Shown here one piece after another: positions 1 through 11,950 of a stretch of DNA of 64,000 nt (its first letter is position 1; every line of letters begins with the position of its first letter). Source of the DNA: Obelidium mucronatum (taxonomy: Eukaryota; Chytridiomycota; Chytridiomycetes; Chytridiales; Chytriomycetaceae). Below the pieces are notes generated by a model. It saw only the letters and a program-made list of their open reading frames with translations. It was not told the DNA's origin and did no database searches. Position numbers and translations under genes: made by a program. The stretch lies in contig JAIVFH010000006.1 of NCBI GenBank assembly GCA_025765595.1, positions 248,001 through 312,000 on the forward strand, written 5' to 3'.

Positions 1-3000
1 AATCGGATTCAGAGTCACGGTCTGATTCATTTGCTGAAGACCATGACGAATCCGATCCGTTGGATGAAACGGACGACGAGTCGGACGCAGCAGAGCTTCT
101 CCGTCTCCGCCTCTCCATGTATTCCTCCAAATCCATCCCTTCCGCACTAGCACGTTTCCGGTCCTTCATTTCTTTTTCGGATGCTGAAAGCACAACAAGT
201 GGCGCACCATTCATCATGTGCGGCAATTGACCCACTTTCACGGCATCGTGGTCCGCAACTCCATCTTCGTCGCCATCAAGCGAACGCTTACTGCTGCGTT
301 TCTTGCTTCCCTTCTTCTTCTTGCCTCGCTTCTTGCGGGGTCCTTGGCGCTGAAGAGTCACATCGGCGTGGACAGAGAGGATGTAAAGCATCAGGTTCGA
401 CACCATGACTTGCTCAATCAGCGGACGGCGCGGTTGGGCAAGTTTTGCATGAGAGAGTTGGTCTGCGTATTTGGAGGTTGTTCATCAGGGGGCCAGGTCA
501 TCAGGAAAAAAGAACGAATTAAAAATAATAACTTACAAATAGCCTTTTCCAGATGAAGGGGGAAGCGGGGGAATCCATTGAAGTGGGGATCATCGTGATT
601 TGGATCTGGTTTGTTTTGGAGGGAAAAAAATTTTATTAGTAAAAAAAAAAAAAAACCAACAACACAACGCCGCCAGAGAAAAAAAAAACTCACATGCAAA
701 ATGTTCTTCGTTTTCACTGATGCTGGATGTCCGTTGATCCATTGCAGTTTCAGGCAACAAGTATTCATGATGAGGTTCTTCCATTGGTTCAGCAGCAGGC
801 GGCATAATCTCGCGTTCTTCCGTCTTGGGACCAGAAATAAACGCCGGCATCCACGTCCACCCAGGCTGCTGTTGCTTGGATATCTCGGATTCATCGGAAG
901 AGGTGTTGGGGACGTCGGAATCTTCCACGACAATGGGCGGCGACGAAAACGCAGAATAGTCATAGATTGATTGAATTGCGATATCTTCGCTTGCCGGGAT
1001 AGGTTCGGGTGTAATTGGCTTTGCTTCCACTGAGGCCGACCTTGACGGCACTCTTGTGGGTAAAGGTGTTTCATCTGCAGGCGATTCGGGAGTGGATTCT
1101 GTTCCAGACACAGAAATACTGTTGAAGACAGAGTCACTAAGCACCGACGATTTGCGAGCAGGAATTGTGATTGATTCAACAGCCGATGCACTGGCTGTCG
1201 GCTCCGACGTATTATCGAGTGCGGCCGCCAAAACAGAGACGGCTGTCGCAGGATCATCAGCCCTCGGCATTTCCTCCGCAGGCTCTTCAACAATCTTCCC
1301 AAGTAAGCCATCCTCCTTGTCAACAGCCTCGGCCGTAATCACAACATACGTTTCCTTGAACGAGCGTGTGCGAGACAACGTGCTCGACTCTGCAAACAAA
1401 AGATCCTCATTCGCTTCAGTTGCGGGGATGTTGGCCGTCCCATCCCCCATCTTACTCAACATGCTTCGCTTCCGCATGAGACTGCCGAAATCCGGATGAT
1501 CGTCTGGGTGTCCGCCAGCTGCTACCGCCGACTCAGCATCGGCCAGCAGCTTGGCAGGATGCACGTCGGGCCCAACGACAGCATCGTCCACCCAAAACAA
1601 ATGGCTGACATCTCGATGTGTCTGCAACACGTCCTCGTGCATAATATTTTGGATAAAGTTGTTGCTTCCCGGAGTGGGGCTTGGGGGAAGCGGACTTCGC
1701 GAGATTGTTCCATTGGCAGAGAGTGGTTTCTTTCCCCGTCCCATGCTGCGGTCAAGCGACCGGGTGGTGCTGCCGCTCTGCCCGCCAATGCTTGGACTAC
1801 GGTGAGGACTTGTGGGCAGCCCAACTGACGAATCTGCCGGATAGCTGTTGAGAAGCGAGTTTGTCCGTGCAAGTAAGCTCTGGTGCAAAGAAGGGGAAAC
1901 GTCTTCTGGTTCCACGTATCGACGTTGCAGAGACCGGTTGATGGCCTGGCGTGACGCACTTCGTGTGACCAACACCCTGTCCTGCGCCGCTGCCAAGACG
2001 TCTGAGGTTGCCTCGCCATCTGCAGCGGCATCTTTTGCAGAAGAAGGCTCTGCCTCAACTAGAGAGTAAGTTTCCTGTGGTTTCTCCACTTGCTCAGAGG
2101 TAGCTGGCTCGGGCGAAACAGACAAAACTCCAATAGACAGCTGGCTTGACTTGGGTTTGACGGCAACGGGTCTTGCCTCAATCGATTCGCGCCCATCAAA
2201 CGAGAATCGGTTTGGCAGCCCAACGCTCTTGGTTGCTTCCTGCGGCGTCTCCACCTCCCGTGATTCTGCAGCAATAACATTGTCTTCTTTGGGCAGAATG
2301 TCTTGCGGTGGAGATGGCGGCCTGTACACAGGAGTGGCAAAGAGAGCCGGTTGGGTGCTGCTTTCCGCCAGAAATTGGGGTATCGGGTCGACCAACGCCG
2401 AAGCAGCGCTATTGGTTGCCACAAACGGAGGTGGGGGTCGCGAAAAGTCAACAGGCGGTCGAACAAATGGTGGATTCTGTAACAACAAACAGGTCAGACA
2501 CCTGAAACAACAAGGAATACAACACGGACCTTGGTGGGTAAAACATTCACATGGTGAACATTCGGCGCTCCGGGGTATTGCATCGGCATCGGACCAACGA
2601 AAGGGACAGGCACAACAGGCTGAACCAAAGCCAAAAAAAAAAGTTCAAAGTTAGACACATTTTTCGTCAACAACTTAAAAAATCAACAACGCACTGGAGG
2701 GGGACCAAATGAATTCGCAGATAAAAAGCCAGGAGGTGGACCAGGGTATTTTGGCTGTTGCAACACGACGGGACTCTCGCCTGGATAAATTCCGCGAACC
2801 ATTCCCTGCTGATGTTGTTGTTGGATCCGAGTTGCAGCATCGCGACCCAATTCTCCTTTCGGCTGGCCCTCCACCTCAGCAACAGCCCCGATTGAAGCAT
2901 TGGACGCCGCATTACTGCTGTGTTCCGCGACCCGGTCTATGCTTGACGCCGACTCGCTTCTGCCCTCATTCAAACCAATGCCACGCATGATCCCCCGCTT

Positions 3001-3973
3001 GAACCCGCTCATGAACCCGCTGAAGCTTTTCGTGCTCGTTGTGGATGAGATACTGGCGTTATCATCATCTTCCTGCTTCCGCTGCTGTCCATTGTTTTTA
3101 GACTTTCCTCCATGTGTTGGCCGTTCAAACATTGAGGCAACGCTGGGGGATCGGCTCTTTATACGTGAGATGGGGACGCCGGATGCGTTTTGTGACGCGA
3201 CCTGCTGGCTTGGGCTCGGTGTGCGGCCCGGTGGTTTTGCTGTTGAAGGGGAATTGGGGAATGGTTTTTGCGGAGGCAGTTGTTTTGGCTGGAGCGCCAG
3301 GCCATTGGCTGTTGGAGGCAGTCGCTGGTACTGCTGCTGCTGTTGGTAGTTGTGCTGCTGTTGTTGCTGTTGCATCTGGGCCTGCTGATGCATCTGCGAT
3401 GACGATCGAGTGGGTGGTTGCTGGATCATTTGGGGCTGGCCCATCGGGTAGCCAGCGTATGGTCCCTGATAGGCTTGCGGCTGCATTGGATACGGCGCTG
3501 CTTGTGGCCGAAGAGGCATCTGCATGGGCATTTGCATGGGCGATGGTATTGGAATCTGCTGGTTGGAGTGGTAGATCAAAGGCACCTGATTCTGGGGAGC
3601 AGGGTAGCCCTGCTGGTACTGCATTGGATACTGCTGCACCAGTTGAGGTTGCTGCTGTGGAAAAGGCTGATACTGTTGCTGCTGTTGTGGCTGCTGGGGA
3701 TAAGCAGCCATGGGGTAAGGGTAAAGTTGCTGCTGCTGCTGCTGCTGGGGGTAATACATGGGCATCCCGCCTGCATTCATGCAATTCACCGTGATCAGAC
3801 TCCAGCAGAGCAGAGAGTGAAGACAAAAGAGACTCACCGGCAGCAGGTGCGTACCCCGTAAAGCCGTGAGGAACAACCCCTGGCGGCGCCTGCTGAGGCT
3901 GCTGCTGCTGTCCGAGGCTTCCACTGCGCTTGCGGTCCTCGCCAGTCAACGATGATCCGCCGCCAGAACCCAT
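1..3973 (-). CDS. Zds1/Zds2-like protein with C-terminal Zds domain (3' end off window)
   Basis: Six exons read on the minus strand: 3838-3973, 2695-3770, 2530-2619, 694-2476, 537-605 and 462 to the window edge. All junctions are GT-AG and keep frame, giving at least 1,205 residues. The N-terminal half is low-complexity, rich in Gln, Pro and Met with long polyQ/PQ tracts; the middle is Ser/Pro-rich and disordered. The diagnostic part is assembled across the last two introns: a block containing FPRFPLHLEKAIYQLSHAKL followed by PRRPLIEQVMVSNLMLYIL, which matches the Zds C-terminal domain. In yeasts Zds1/2 bind PP2A-Cdc55 and act in Cdc14 activation, mitotic entry and polarity; that role is only transferred here. 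After the domain come a Lys/Arg-rich stretch and an Arg/Ser-rich tail that is still open at base 1. The start ATG at 3973 lies 59 bp from the divergent CPAP start. Confidence 0.8.
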
Positions 3974-4032
3974 TTTGGTTTCAACTATGTTTCAAACAAT
4001 AAAGGTTGCACATTTTATTATTGATTATTGGC
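3974..4032. promoter_or_regulatory. 59-bp divergent intergenic region (Zds1-like / CPAP)
   Basis: Only 59 bp separate the start codons of two divergently transcribed genes, so both promoters and 5' leaders must fit here or overlap the neighbouring coding region. The segment is AT-rich. No clear TATA box was identified; the bidirectional-promoter role is inferred from layout alone. Confidence 0.45.
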
Positions 4033-5868
4033 ATGCCAACAACCCTCCTCCTTGCCCGCCGCTGCGCACGCGATGCGTGGCGACAGCAGCTGCAAGAGCT
4101 TAAGACAAACACGTTGGAAGTGTCTGAGGCCGCAGAAAACATTCTGATGAAAGACTGGTCGCTGGTAAGTTTGCTGGCAAGAAAACGGAATCGGACTGAC
4201 TTTGGGACCAAAGGACTCGGCTGATTTTCCAGCAACTGCATTGACTCAACTGACTGGACAGGCGACGGCTCTGTCAAGCATTGAGTCTTCTATTCTCAGA
4301 CCGTCCTTGAATGTTTCTCAACTGCCGCGCCTCAATCCCGCCTCCAGCCAGCAGCAAATCAGCAAAAAAGATGGCCTAATCGCTCAAAACGAATCTAGTG
4401 CGTTATTAAGCAGGGAGCTATCTGAATTAAAGCGAGCCTTCCATGACCTTCAGTTGGAAAATGTATTCGATTGTTATTTGACTGGCGAATTCTGAACTTG
4501 AAATCAATGAATTAGGAGCAACTATCGAAAAATAATTCAGATCAAAAGACTAGGATTGCTAGTTTGACTGAGACTGTCAAGATGCTTCGTCGCGAAAAGG
4601 ATATTCTCGAGAAAACAGCACGCGCGAGTGAAATCATTCCGTCGAAGCGGTAACAAGTTGTTTGATGATAATTTCAAAGTAATTTTATTCATCACGAATG
4701 CTTAGCGAACGCGAGCAGCTGGAGCTGCTGCGAACAAAAGTCTCAGAACTCCAACAGATTGTCAAACTCACAGAGCAGAAAGCTACAACTGCAACTGAAA
4801 GATACAAAGTTCGAATTGACGAACTTCTTAAAAACAATGCGGAACTGACAGAGGAGATCGCCTTGTTGGAGCAAGATCGCGCAGCTCTTTCAGCAGCAGC
4901 TTGTGCTGCTGAACTATCTTCCGTTGTACGAAAATCCTCAAGTGTCGCTGCGTCAGCTACTTCATCGAGTCGAACCTACGGCGTTAAAAGCAATTCAGGA
5001 GCCAATTCTTCAAAGCAGTCACTTCCGCCGTTGATAACGCCAAAACCTCCGTTACCAACACAGCATTCTATTCACGATAGTAAAAAACTTGCGCCAAAGT
5101 CGAGCATACCAAAGCAACAGGCGAAAGAATCCTCAAGAAAAGGGGACTATGACAAGTCTGACGGCAAACAAGCTGCCACAACTCATCTTAGAAGCGTTTT
5201 TGTAGAGGGAAGAGTGTCACTAAATGCTCTTCAGGAAAAATTGGGAATCCTGGAGCCGTATGTGGTTTGTCTGGAATTCTGTTATTTTTGCAATATTTAA
5301 AAGTTGGACAGGAAACAGAAGTTCATAATGCGAAACTGGTTCGGGAATTTGAAACTGGCCACATTTTGAGCTGGTACAAAAATGGTACCATGAAGCAGAA
5401 ACATTCAGGATCTGATTTGACCAAGATATTTTTCAACAATGGGGATTTCAAAGAGGTGAGATGTTGTTGAAACATCAAGTTGCGCCATGAGTTCAACTGC
5501 AAATCAGACAAACGGCGGTCGAATTGTTTATTGGTACGCAGAGAAACAAATATTGCACACAACGTTTGAGGATGGCATGGAGACAGTTAATTTCATGGAA
5601 TCGGGGCAGATTGAAAAGCATTACCCTGATGGAACGCAGGAAATCTTATTTAAAGATTCGACCGTGAAGGTACGTTCAGCATGAATTATAAACTAGTCTT
5701 TAAAGTCGTCTATATAGTATATTTATCCAAATGGCGAGGTGGCGTACGATGTTGCATTGATTGCTGTGGACTAACTTTGTTTTGCAGGAAAAGAGTATTT
5801 TTCCAGGTGGAACAATACAGATCATCGATGCTAATGGGCATCGAACAGTTCAACTAAAAAAGCAATAA
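4033..5868 (+). CDS. CPAP/SAS-4 (CENPJ) centriole assembly protein with TCP10 C-terminal domain
   Basis: Seven exons: about 4033-4164, 4262-4462, 4516-4649, 4706 to about 5264, about 5312-5455, 5508-5669 and 5788-5868. The exon 4 donor is the weakest call; several poor GT sites are possible there. The N-terminal two thirds is predicted coiled coil (heptad-like Leu/Glu/Lys/Gln). The C-terminal exons form the TCP10_C (G-box) beta repeat, seen as recurring NGT, PDGTQEI and PGGTIQI turns and the segment GQIEKHYPDGTQEI, highly characteristic of CPAP/SAS-4. In animals this domain binds STIL/Ana2 and links the centriole cartwheel to microtubules. The protein (about 460 aa) is much shorter than human CENPJ (about 1,300 aa) and I see no tubulin-binding PN2-3-like segment. 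Its presence implies centrioles, hence a flagellated fungus. The stop at 5868 is 16 bp from the stop of the convergent coiled-coil gene. Confidence 0.88.
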
Positions 5869-5884
5869 AATTATGTTTAATATG

Positions 5885-8146
5885 TTATATATTCTTTGGT
5901 CGAAATAGAATTGCTATGGCAGATATTCCCGCAAAGATTTGACATAGTATTCGCCATGTGTCCGGAACCTCCACCCCAAGGACATTGAAGACAGAAAGAG
6001 GAATGAACCTGTAATATTCGTTAAACTATTATACACATATATAATTCCACACCTCACATTATAAATAGTGTCGTCAAATAATGCTTGTAGGTCCACTTCA
6101 AAAACGATTGTGCATCTAAAAACACCAGCTGTATAAAGATAGTGATATGCATATCCGGGATCTTACTTTTATCGAGCTCTCCTGGTTGATTTTGATTTGT
6201 TGTATTCTGGTGAGGTTGAGATTGAATCCGATAGTTTGTCTCTTGTATATTTTGTATCGTAGCTTCTAACGATGCTGCGATTACGTCAACAGTCCCAATA
6301 TTTGTGGGAGGTTGAATGATGTTGGATTCAACCATTTTTTCACCACTCATGTTTTGCCTATTGAGATATTGTAACTCCTCCTTAATACTCAAGTTTTCAG
6401 TCTCCAATTCTAAATTGCAGGATGAAACTTTTCTCAAATCCTCTTGGAGAAATAGAGTTTTTGAATCAAGTTCAAAAATACGGTTATTTGCTATTTCTAG
6501 CTGCTCTTGTAGATTCTTCTCTGCCTCCTTCTGCCTTTTCAGGAAATCGTCCTTCATTTCCAATATCGCCAATTCCAGCGCCAAGTTATGAGCCCGTGCA
6601 GCATCCAAATCATCAAAAAGGTTGAAGGTATCAGTGGTTTGAGCTGATTGGTTTATCATTTGACTTGGAATTCTGGATTCACGATTATAATCCTTGGCGA
6701 GTTTCATCTTAAAAATCTCCTTTTCAAGCTCACAATTTTTCGTACGCGAGGCTTTGAGAGCGTCTTCTATGTTTCGAAGAGTTTCTTCCAGCTGTTTGTT
6801 TTGTTTGAGGACAGTGGCATGTTCGAGAACGTCATATTCGTGTTCAGTTGCAGTGCTACTTTTGCGCTCTCCTGAAAACTCATTCTCGAATACGCCGAGT
6901 TGTGCCTTTAGTGCTGAAACTTCATTTTCGGAGGTGATGAGGTGCAGGTCTTTGTTGGACAATTCCAAATGGAGTTTTTGGTTCGCAATTTGAAGAGATT
7001 CAATGTTTGCCTTGAGTAATGACAATTCAGAACATTCTGCAAATAACAACTCCTTTTGACTAATTAATTCAGCAATTTGCTGCTGCGTATCAACAAGAAG
7101 GGACTGACTTGATGCCCAAGAATCATTTCTGTCAAGTATGACTCTACAAAGTGTTTTAGAGATGTCTGGGAGTTCCTCATGAATCTGTGTCAAAGAGGTC
7201 GACACGCTCTCTGAAAAATCTTCAAATTCCTTTTTCAGGCGAATCATTTGTTCATAGGATCGTAGAACACTCCTCTTGTGTGATACTCTCTCGTCCTTGT
7301 GTTTGCCTGAAATTTCTGCCAACGATCGTTTCAATTCATCTATCACCATAATGTTTTCCCCGTTCAATTTCTCCAAACTTTCTTTAGAATATTCATGTGA
7401 GTCAAGCTCGCGTTGTAGGTATAAAATGTCTGCTTTCATCAACTGTTCCTTCTGATGTGCCATCGATTGGAGTTTGTCCTGATATTGGCCAATTAGTTCT
7501 TAATTGATCTCCGTCGATTTACCTTCTCTTTCAATTTTTCAAACTTTAAAAGCTCAATTTCGTTCTTCAACTTCTGATTCTCAGACTGACTACTTGTTGG
7601 CAGTTTGTTCAAAGAAGTAACCAGCACAGATAATCTCATATCCGTCTTCAAAGATGCCTGAATCAGTTTTTCTAATTCTTGATTCATTATTTGCAAATTA
7701 TGTGTTGCGGATGACAGTTTGTGTTTAATTTCGCAGGCAGATAGTTCCAAAGACTTCATTTGCGACGTCGCCGCATCGATTTCTCCGGCAAGGGCATCAT
7801 CATATGCAGTTTTACTTCCAGATAAACTTGAAACAGGGAACATGCCAACTGGAAGTGGGATCTGCGATCCCCGTGACGTTTCCTTCAAGCGATCTAAATG
7901 TCGTTTGGCTTTCAGAATATTGGCATTGACTTCATAAATATTGACTTCGAGGACGTGTATTTCGTGACCAAGCAACTCTTTTTCGTGCTTCTTTTGTTCG
8001 ATTGACCAGCCACAGTTTCCAAGGTTAACTGCCTCGCACGCGATCTGGGCGCAAGTGTCCATCAGTAGCAGACGGGGCTCACTTGACTCCGCAAGCGGCC
8101 CCCGTGTTTCGTCGAAAAGCTGCTGCAAACGATCAAGTGTATTCAT
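5885..8146 (-). CDS. Unrecognised large coiled-coil protein
   Basis: Exon 1 (from the ATG at 8146 to about 7519) joins in frame through a short GT-AG intron to a long second exon (about 7478-6171). Two short 3' exons follow, reaching a stop at 5885. The bulk (about 650 residues) is almost continuous coiled coil: Leu/Glu/Lys heptads with few Pro or Gly. The last about 65 residues look globular and end in a hydrophobic stretch; this tail depends on a weak GTGTGG donor and is the least certain part, since another donor choice gives a different frame. I do not recognise a family. The context (next to CPAP, divergent from an enzyme gene with 24 bp between start codons) does not define function; a centrosomal or cytoskeletal role is only a guess. 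Confidence 0.7.
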
Positions 8147-8170
8147 CAAATGTTGAAAATTGTTTAGCAA
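8147..8170. promoter_or_regulatory. 24-bp gap between divergent start codons
   Basis: The ATG of the coiled-coil gene (8146, minus) and that of the CoA-transferase (8171, plus) are separated by 24 bp. Either transcription starts inside the opposite gene's coding exon or one of the starts lies further downstream. The next in-frame Met of the CoA-transferase would remove the conserved N-terminal strand, so 8171 is preferred. Confidence 0.4.
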
Positions 8171-9594
8171 ATGTTGAAAACAGCACCCCCTCTGACTGGT
8201 GTGCGTGTCCTGGATTTGACCCGCGTCCTTGCTGGTCCATATTGTTCAATGATTCTGTCAGACTATGGTGCAGACACGATCAAGGTGGAATCGCTTGTCG
8301 GAGGTGTTGTAAAATTGTTAGTCTTTCTGTCCATCAACATGTTCCAATAGACGACACAAGGGCCTGGGGCCCACCGTTTGCACCCAACACGATTGACAAA
8401 CCTGGAATTCGTAAAGAGAGTACCTATTTTCTTGGTATAAATCGAAACAAGCGGTCAATTTCGGTCGACTTCAAGCATTCAGAGGGACTAAAAATAATCA
8501 AGAAGCTTGGTATTTATCTGTATTTATAAGCCGCCCTTGTCTGTCCGAAGAATTTAAGCGAATTCCATTAGCGAAAGATTCCGACGTCTTGATTGAAAAC
8601 TTCATTCCTGGCAAATTGGAAAAGCTGGGGCTGGGTTACGACGATTTGAAGATTGATAATCCTGGATTGATATACACTTCAATCACTGGATATGGACCCA
8701 CAGGTCCAAATTGTGAAGATGCCGGATATGATGTCATCATTGAAGCAGAAGCAGGTCTAATGCACATCACTGGGACGAAAGAAGCACCAGTCAAAGTGGG
8801 TGTTGCAATCACTGATATCACAACTGGGCTTTATGCTCATGGTGCGATTATGGCTGCTTTGATTGCTAGAGGAAAAACTGGAGTTGGGCAGAAAATCGAC
8901 GTCAGCTTGCTTGAGAGTCAAGTGAGCGCACTTGCGAATATTGCCCATGCGTATTTAATTGGAGGTGTTGAACCTGAAAGACTCGGAACTGAGCACGCTT
9001 CAATTGTTCCATATCAGGTTTTGCCATTCGTATCTTCAGGATTATCAACATTAACGGGCTACACAGTCGTTTCCAACCAAAGACGGACAAATTGTTATTG
9101 GCGCTGGCAATGATAACCAGTTTCTCAAATTCTGTGAAGCTATTGGGAGGCCCGATTTTGCCAAGGATCATATGTATGCCTCAAATCAACTGAGGGTCAA
9201 GAACCGCGGCAGTTTGATCCCAAAGATAAATGACGTGCTTTTGAAGCGCAGTACAAATGATTGGTTAAAGATTTTGAAACCCACCGGACTGCCATGTGGG
9301 CCAGTCAATAATATCTCACAAACTTTCTCTCATCCTCAGGTAAAAAAAAATAGTAATTTGCAATACGCTGAACTTAACTTCTAGGTTCTACATCGCACCA
9401 TGGTTCAAGAAGTGGAGCACCCAACTGCTGGAAGGATTAAGCTGGTCGGAATACCTGTGAAGTACTCTTTGACTAAACCAACAATTCGAATGCCACCACC
9501 CCTTCTTGGGCAACACACAGAGGATATTTTGAAAGAGTTGAATTATTCAATCACAGAGATTGATGAGCTGAAGGTAGCAAATGTTGTCAAATAA
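8171..9594 (+). CDS. Family III (CaiB/BaiF) CoA-transferase, SUGCT-like
   Basis: Five exons (8171-8303, 8351-8509, 8572-9017, 9067-9339, 9385-9594) give about 406 residues, close to the usual family length. Seen in order: an N-terminal strand with [11 protein letters not shown], then [19 protein letters not shown], a [20 protein letters not shown] block, and the [11 protein letters not shown] segment whose Asp is the expected catalytic residue forming an aspartyl-CoA anhydride. The C-terminal part carries GLPCGPVNN and [13 protein letters not shown]. Best match by memory is succinate-hydroxymethylglutarate CoA-transferase (SUGCT, C7orf10), which moves CoA from succinyl-CoA to glutarate or HMG in mitochondria; formyl-CoA transferase relatives cannot be excluded. 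I see no strong mitochondrial presequence. No frame damage despite lying at the edge of the transposon region. Confidence 0.88.
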
Positions 9595-9655
9595 AGAACT
9601 GAAAAAGGTAGTAGCAAATGTGAGAAAAATGGAAAAAAGAAAATATAAGTTTAGT

Positions 9656-9657
<2 letters not shown>

Positions 9658-9693
<36 letters not shown>

Positions 9694-9762
9694 GGGGGGG
9701 GGTCGGAGTCGGTATCTGGAAATTAGAAAATATGGGTCGGAGTCGGTATCTGGAAATTGGCT
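9658..9762. repeat. Poly-G tract (35 G, A, 9 G) followed by a 23-bp direct duplication
   Basis: Bases 9658-9692 are uninterrupted G, then one A, then nine G. Immediately after, GTCGGAGTCGGTATCTGG plus AAATT occurs twice in tandem with a 34-bp period (about 9702 and 9736). It marks the boundary between the genic block and the transposon region. Length is probably unreliable because such tracts are hard to sequence. Confidence 0.85.
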
Positions 9763-9814
9763 GTGGAGTTAACATCACTTGTTCTTGAATATATACATAA
9801 GATTACCCAATATT

Positions 9815-10130
9815 TGAAATCAAAAGAATACAGTCAAACCAAATAATATCTGCTTCACATATTTGATCACTTGTCTCTCCAAGACCTTCCATGTCAACCC
9901 TGCATCCTTTAAGATTTGAGACAAATGGGAGGCAGAAATGGTTGATCCTGGAAATTTGCCTGCATAAAGCTGCCTTGCTTCCTTCAGAAAGAGTATAGGT
10001 ATGCAACAATCCATTTACAATGCTGCACCCCATGAGCCTTGTAGCAGGCATCTTTTGTCATTCTGTGGAAGCCTTTGCCATCATGATATTGCTTGATCCA
10101 GTCAGATATTGTGGATGGATGCTTACTAAA
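9815..10130 (-). pseudogene. Tc1/mariner-type transposase fragment (N-terminal HTH)
   Basis: Read on the minus strand, a segment with STISDWIKQYHDGKGF in one frame is followed, after a frame change, by STISASHLSQILKDAGLTWK in another. This spacing and wording resemble the paired helix-turn-helix of fungal Tc1/mariner transposases. No DDE domain is found downstream on this strand and several stops are present, so it is a degraded fragment. Confidence 0.45.
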
Positions 10131-10269
10131 GATACTTGCTAGTAAAAATGCAGTTCTTCATTCAACACTTGAAGAAGCAATTTTTACTGTTAATTTCAAA
10201 AAGAAAGACTCAAATAAAAAATTGTACCATGACAATTACCAACACCTGCTCAAGGTCGTCACACACTCT

Positions 10270-10880
10270 AGTGTACAAAATGCGCGTTGTAGCTATCTAT
10301 CAACAGCTTCTTGCTTCAGCCTCTACCAACAGTCTAACGACACGTGGTATTGCCGCCAAAGTGGCAGCTGATCACCATTTGTCCAGGTCTACTCTCTCAA
10401 AGTGGATCAGATCTATCCAACTAATCCAGGCTGATGTTAAAGCTAGAGGAAAAGGAGCTGTTCATTTAGGATGGGGAAATCGTATGCCTGGTGGTGGCAT
10501 AAACCCACTAACCCAAAGGAAACCACTAATCCAACAACCAAAGCCATTGTCGCAGACACTAATAGATAGAGATGGAATTGTCTCAACAGCAGTCTTTTCT
10601 CCGACCATGCTTCAATGCCGATTCCCTTTCATGTTGCAGATCAAAGAAATCACGGGCTTACAGTTTCCTTCAGTGACCTGCGGGAGTGGATGTATTCTCT
10701 TGTTGTTACTAATCACCCAATAGGTGCCAGATTTAAAGCGTCAACCAGTTGGGTGTATGGTTTTCTTCGGAGATTTAACTTGGCTAGACTCAAGGTTTCT
10801 ACCACAAGCAGCAAGGGACTTCTTTTGAACCAAAACTCACCACATGATCTACCCTTGTACATGAAGATAGGAATCCTGTG
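10270..10880 (+). pseudogene. Transposase DNA-binding fragment (HTH plus CENP-B-like HTH)
   Basis: An opening region with TTRGIAAKVAADHHLSRST resembles an HTH. After a frame change, LREWMYSLVVTNHPIGARFK and STSWVYGFLRRFNLARLKVS read like the CENP-B-type HTH used by pogo/Tigger and some Harbinger proteins. The two frames cannot be joined without an indel or an unseen intron. It lies directly upstream of the Harbinger-type DDE remnant and may be its decayed N-terminus. Confidence 0.4.
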
Positions 10881-10919
10881 AGTTCCTTGAGTTCCTGATG
10901 TTATATCAAGCAAAGGGAA

Positions 10920-11830
10920 TTAAATTAATGTTAATAGAAGAAAAGATGAGTCTGAAAGTAATGTCAAAGATGCATTTTATCTTTCTTTGCTGACTTTTGA
11001 AGATAGTGGACTTGTTGATATCCTTAAACAAACTGGTTGGTTGCCCAACGAGCGCAACATGTCTCACACAGAGCAAGTTGGGATCTTTCTCTAAATTGTT
11101 GGTGGAAACTCCAATCAGTCTGCCCAGGAACGGTTCCAACGGTCTGGTTCCACAGTCAGCACTGTTTTCATGGTGTGCTGTTGGCCATCCTTGCAGTTGG
11201 TCCAAGATTCATGAAACTGCCCGCTGCTGGTGCTCCTACTCCTTCGGAAATCAAAGACAACCCAAAGTATTTTCCATTCTTTAAGGACTGCTTGGGCAGC
11301 TTTGACGGTACACATGTGCATGCCGTTGTGAATGAAAACATCTGTGGTCCCTTTCGCAACTGAAAGGGAGGAGGGCTATCCCAGAATGTACTTGGAGTCT
11401 GTAGCTTTGCAATAATTTTTCTCTTTGTTCATGCTGGTTGGGAAGGTTCTGCACATGACAGGCGAGTCTTGAATGACGCATTTGCCCATGGGTTCTCTGT
11501 ACCAGATGGAAAGTTCTATCTTGGGGATGCCGGATACTCACTGTCAAAACAAGTGCTCACTCCTTATTGTAGAGTAAGGTATCATTTGCAGGAGTGGGGA
11601 CAAGGACAAGAGCGGTGAGTTTTTTTTTTGTTCATGGTCATTGTTTTGGCTATTCTATTCAACATCATCCGAATAGCGTTTCCCAATGATGGTTTAAATG
11701 ACCATGAAGAGACGGATGAACATTATGATGGTGGTGATGAATGTGAAGATGGTGTTGATGGATTGAGTGGAGCATTCTATTGCCAATGTCATGTGGGAGG
11801 ATTATCAGAACTGCCTCAAATAGAATAAAA
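10920..11830 (+). pseudogene. PIF/Harbinger-type DDE transposase remnant
   Basis: The segment FFKDCLGSFDGTHVHAVV carries the first catalytic Asp (DGTH) of the DDE_4 family. After an in-frame TGA at 11361-11363, GGLSQNVLGVCSF, HAGWEGSAHDRRVL and KFYLGDAGY (second Asp) follow in the same frame. A later piece (VLAILFNIIRI and an acidic tail) resembles the family C-terminus. The family usually has Arg where the TGA sits (FRNRKG), so a CGA to TGA change is the likely lesion. Upstream and C-terminal frames are further broken. No terminal repeats were assigned. Confidence 0.7.
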
Positions 11831-11950
11831 ATAAAAGCAAACTCAAAGCAATTTTTATGAATTTATCAGTGAGTTTTCATTTCAATTTCTCAGTTAAAAG
11901 GCTCTTTTTACAAACAGTGCCTTTTCGAAAAACAGATACTGCTTCTTTTT

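Noticed and set aside
590..1828. Long plus-strand frames opposite the Zds-like gene
   Set aside because: Shadows of the minus-strand coding exon; composition mirrors its Ser/Pro codons and no domain is seen.
3114..3861. Plus-strand frames with Ala/Leu runs opposite polyQ tracts
   Set aside because: Antisense images of CAG/CTG repeats in the Zds-like gene.
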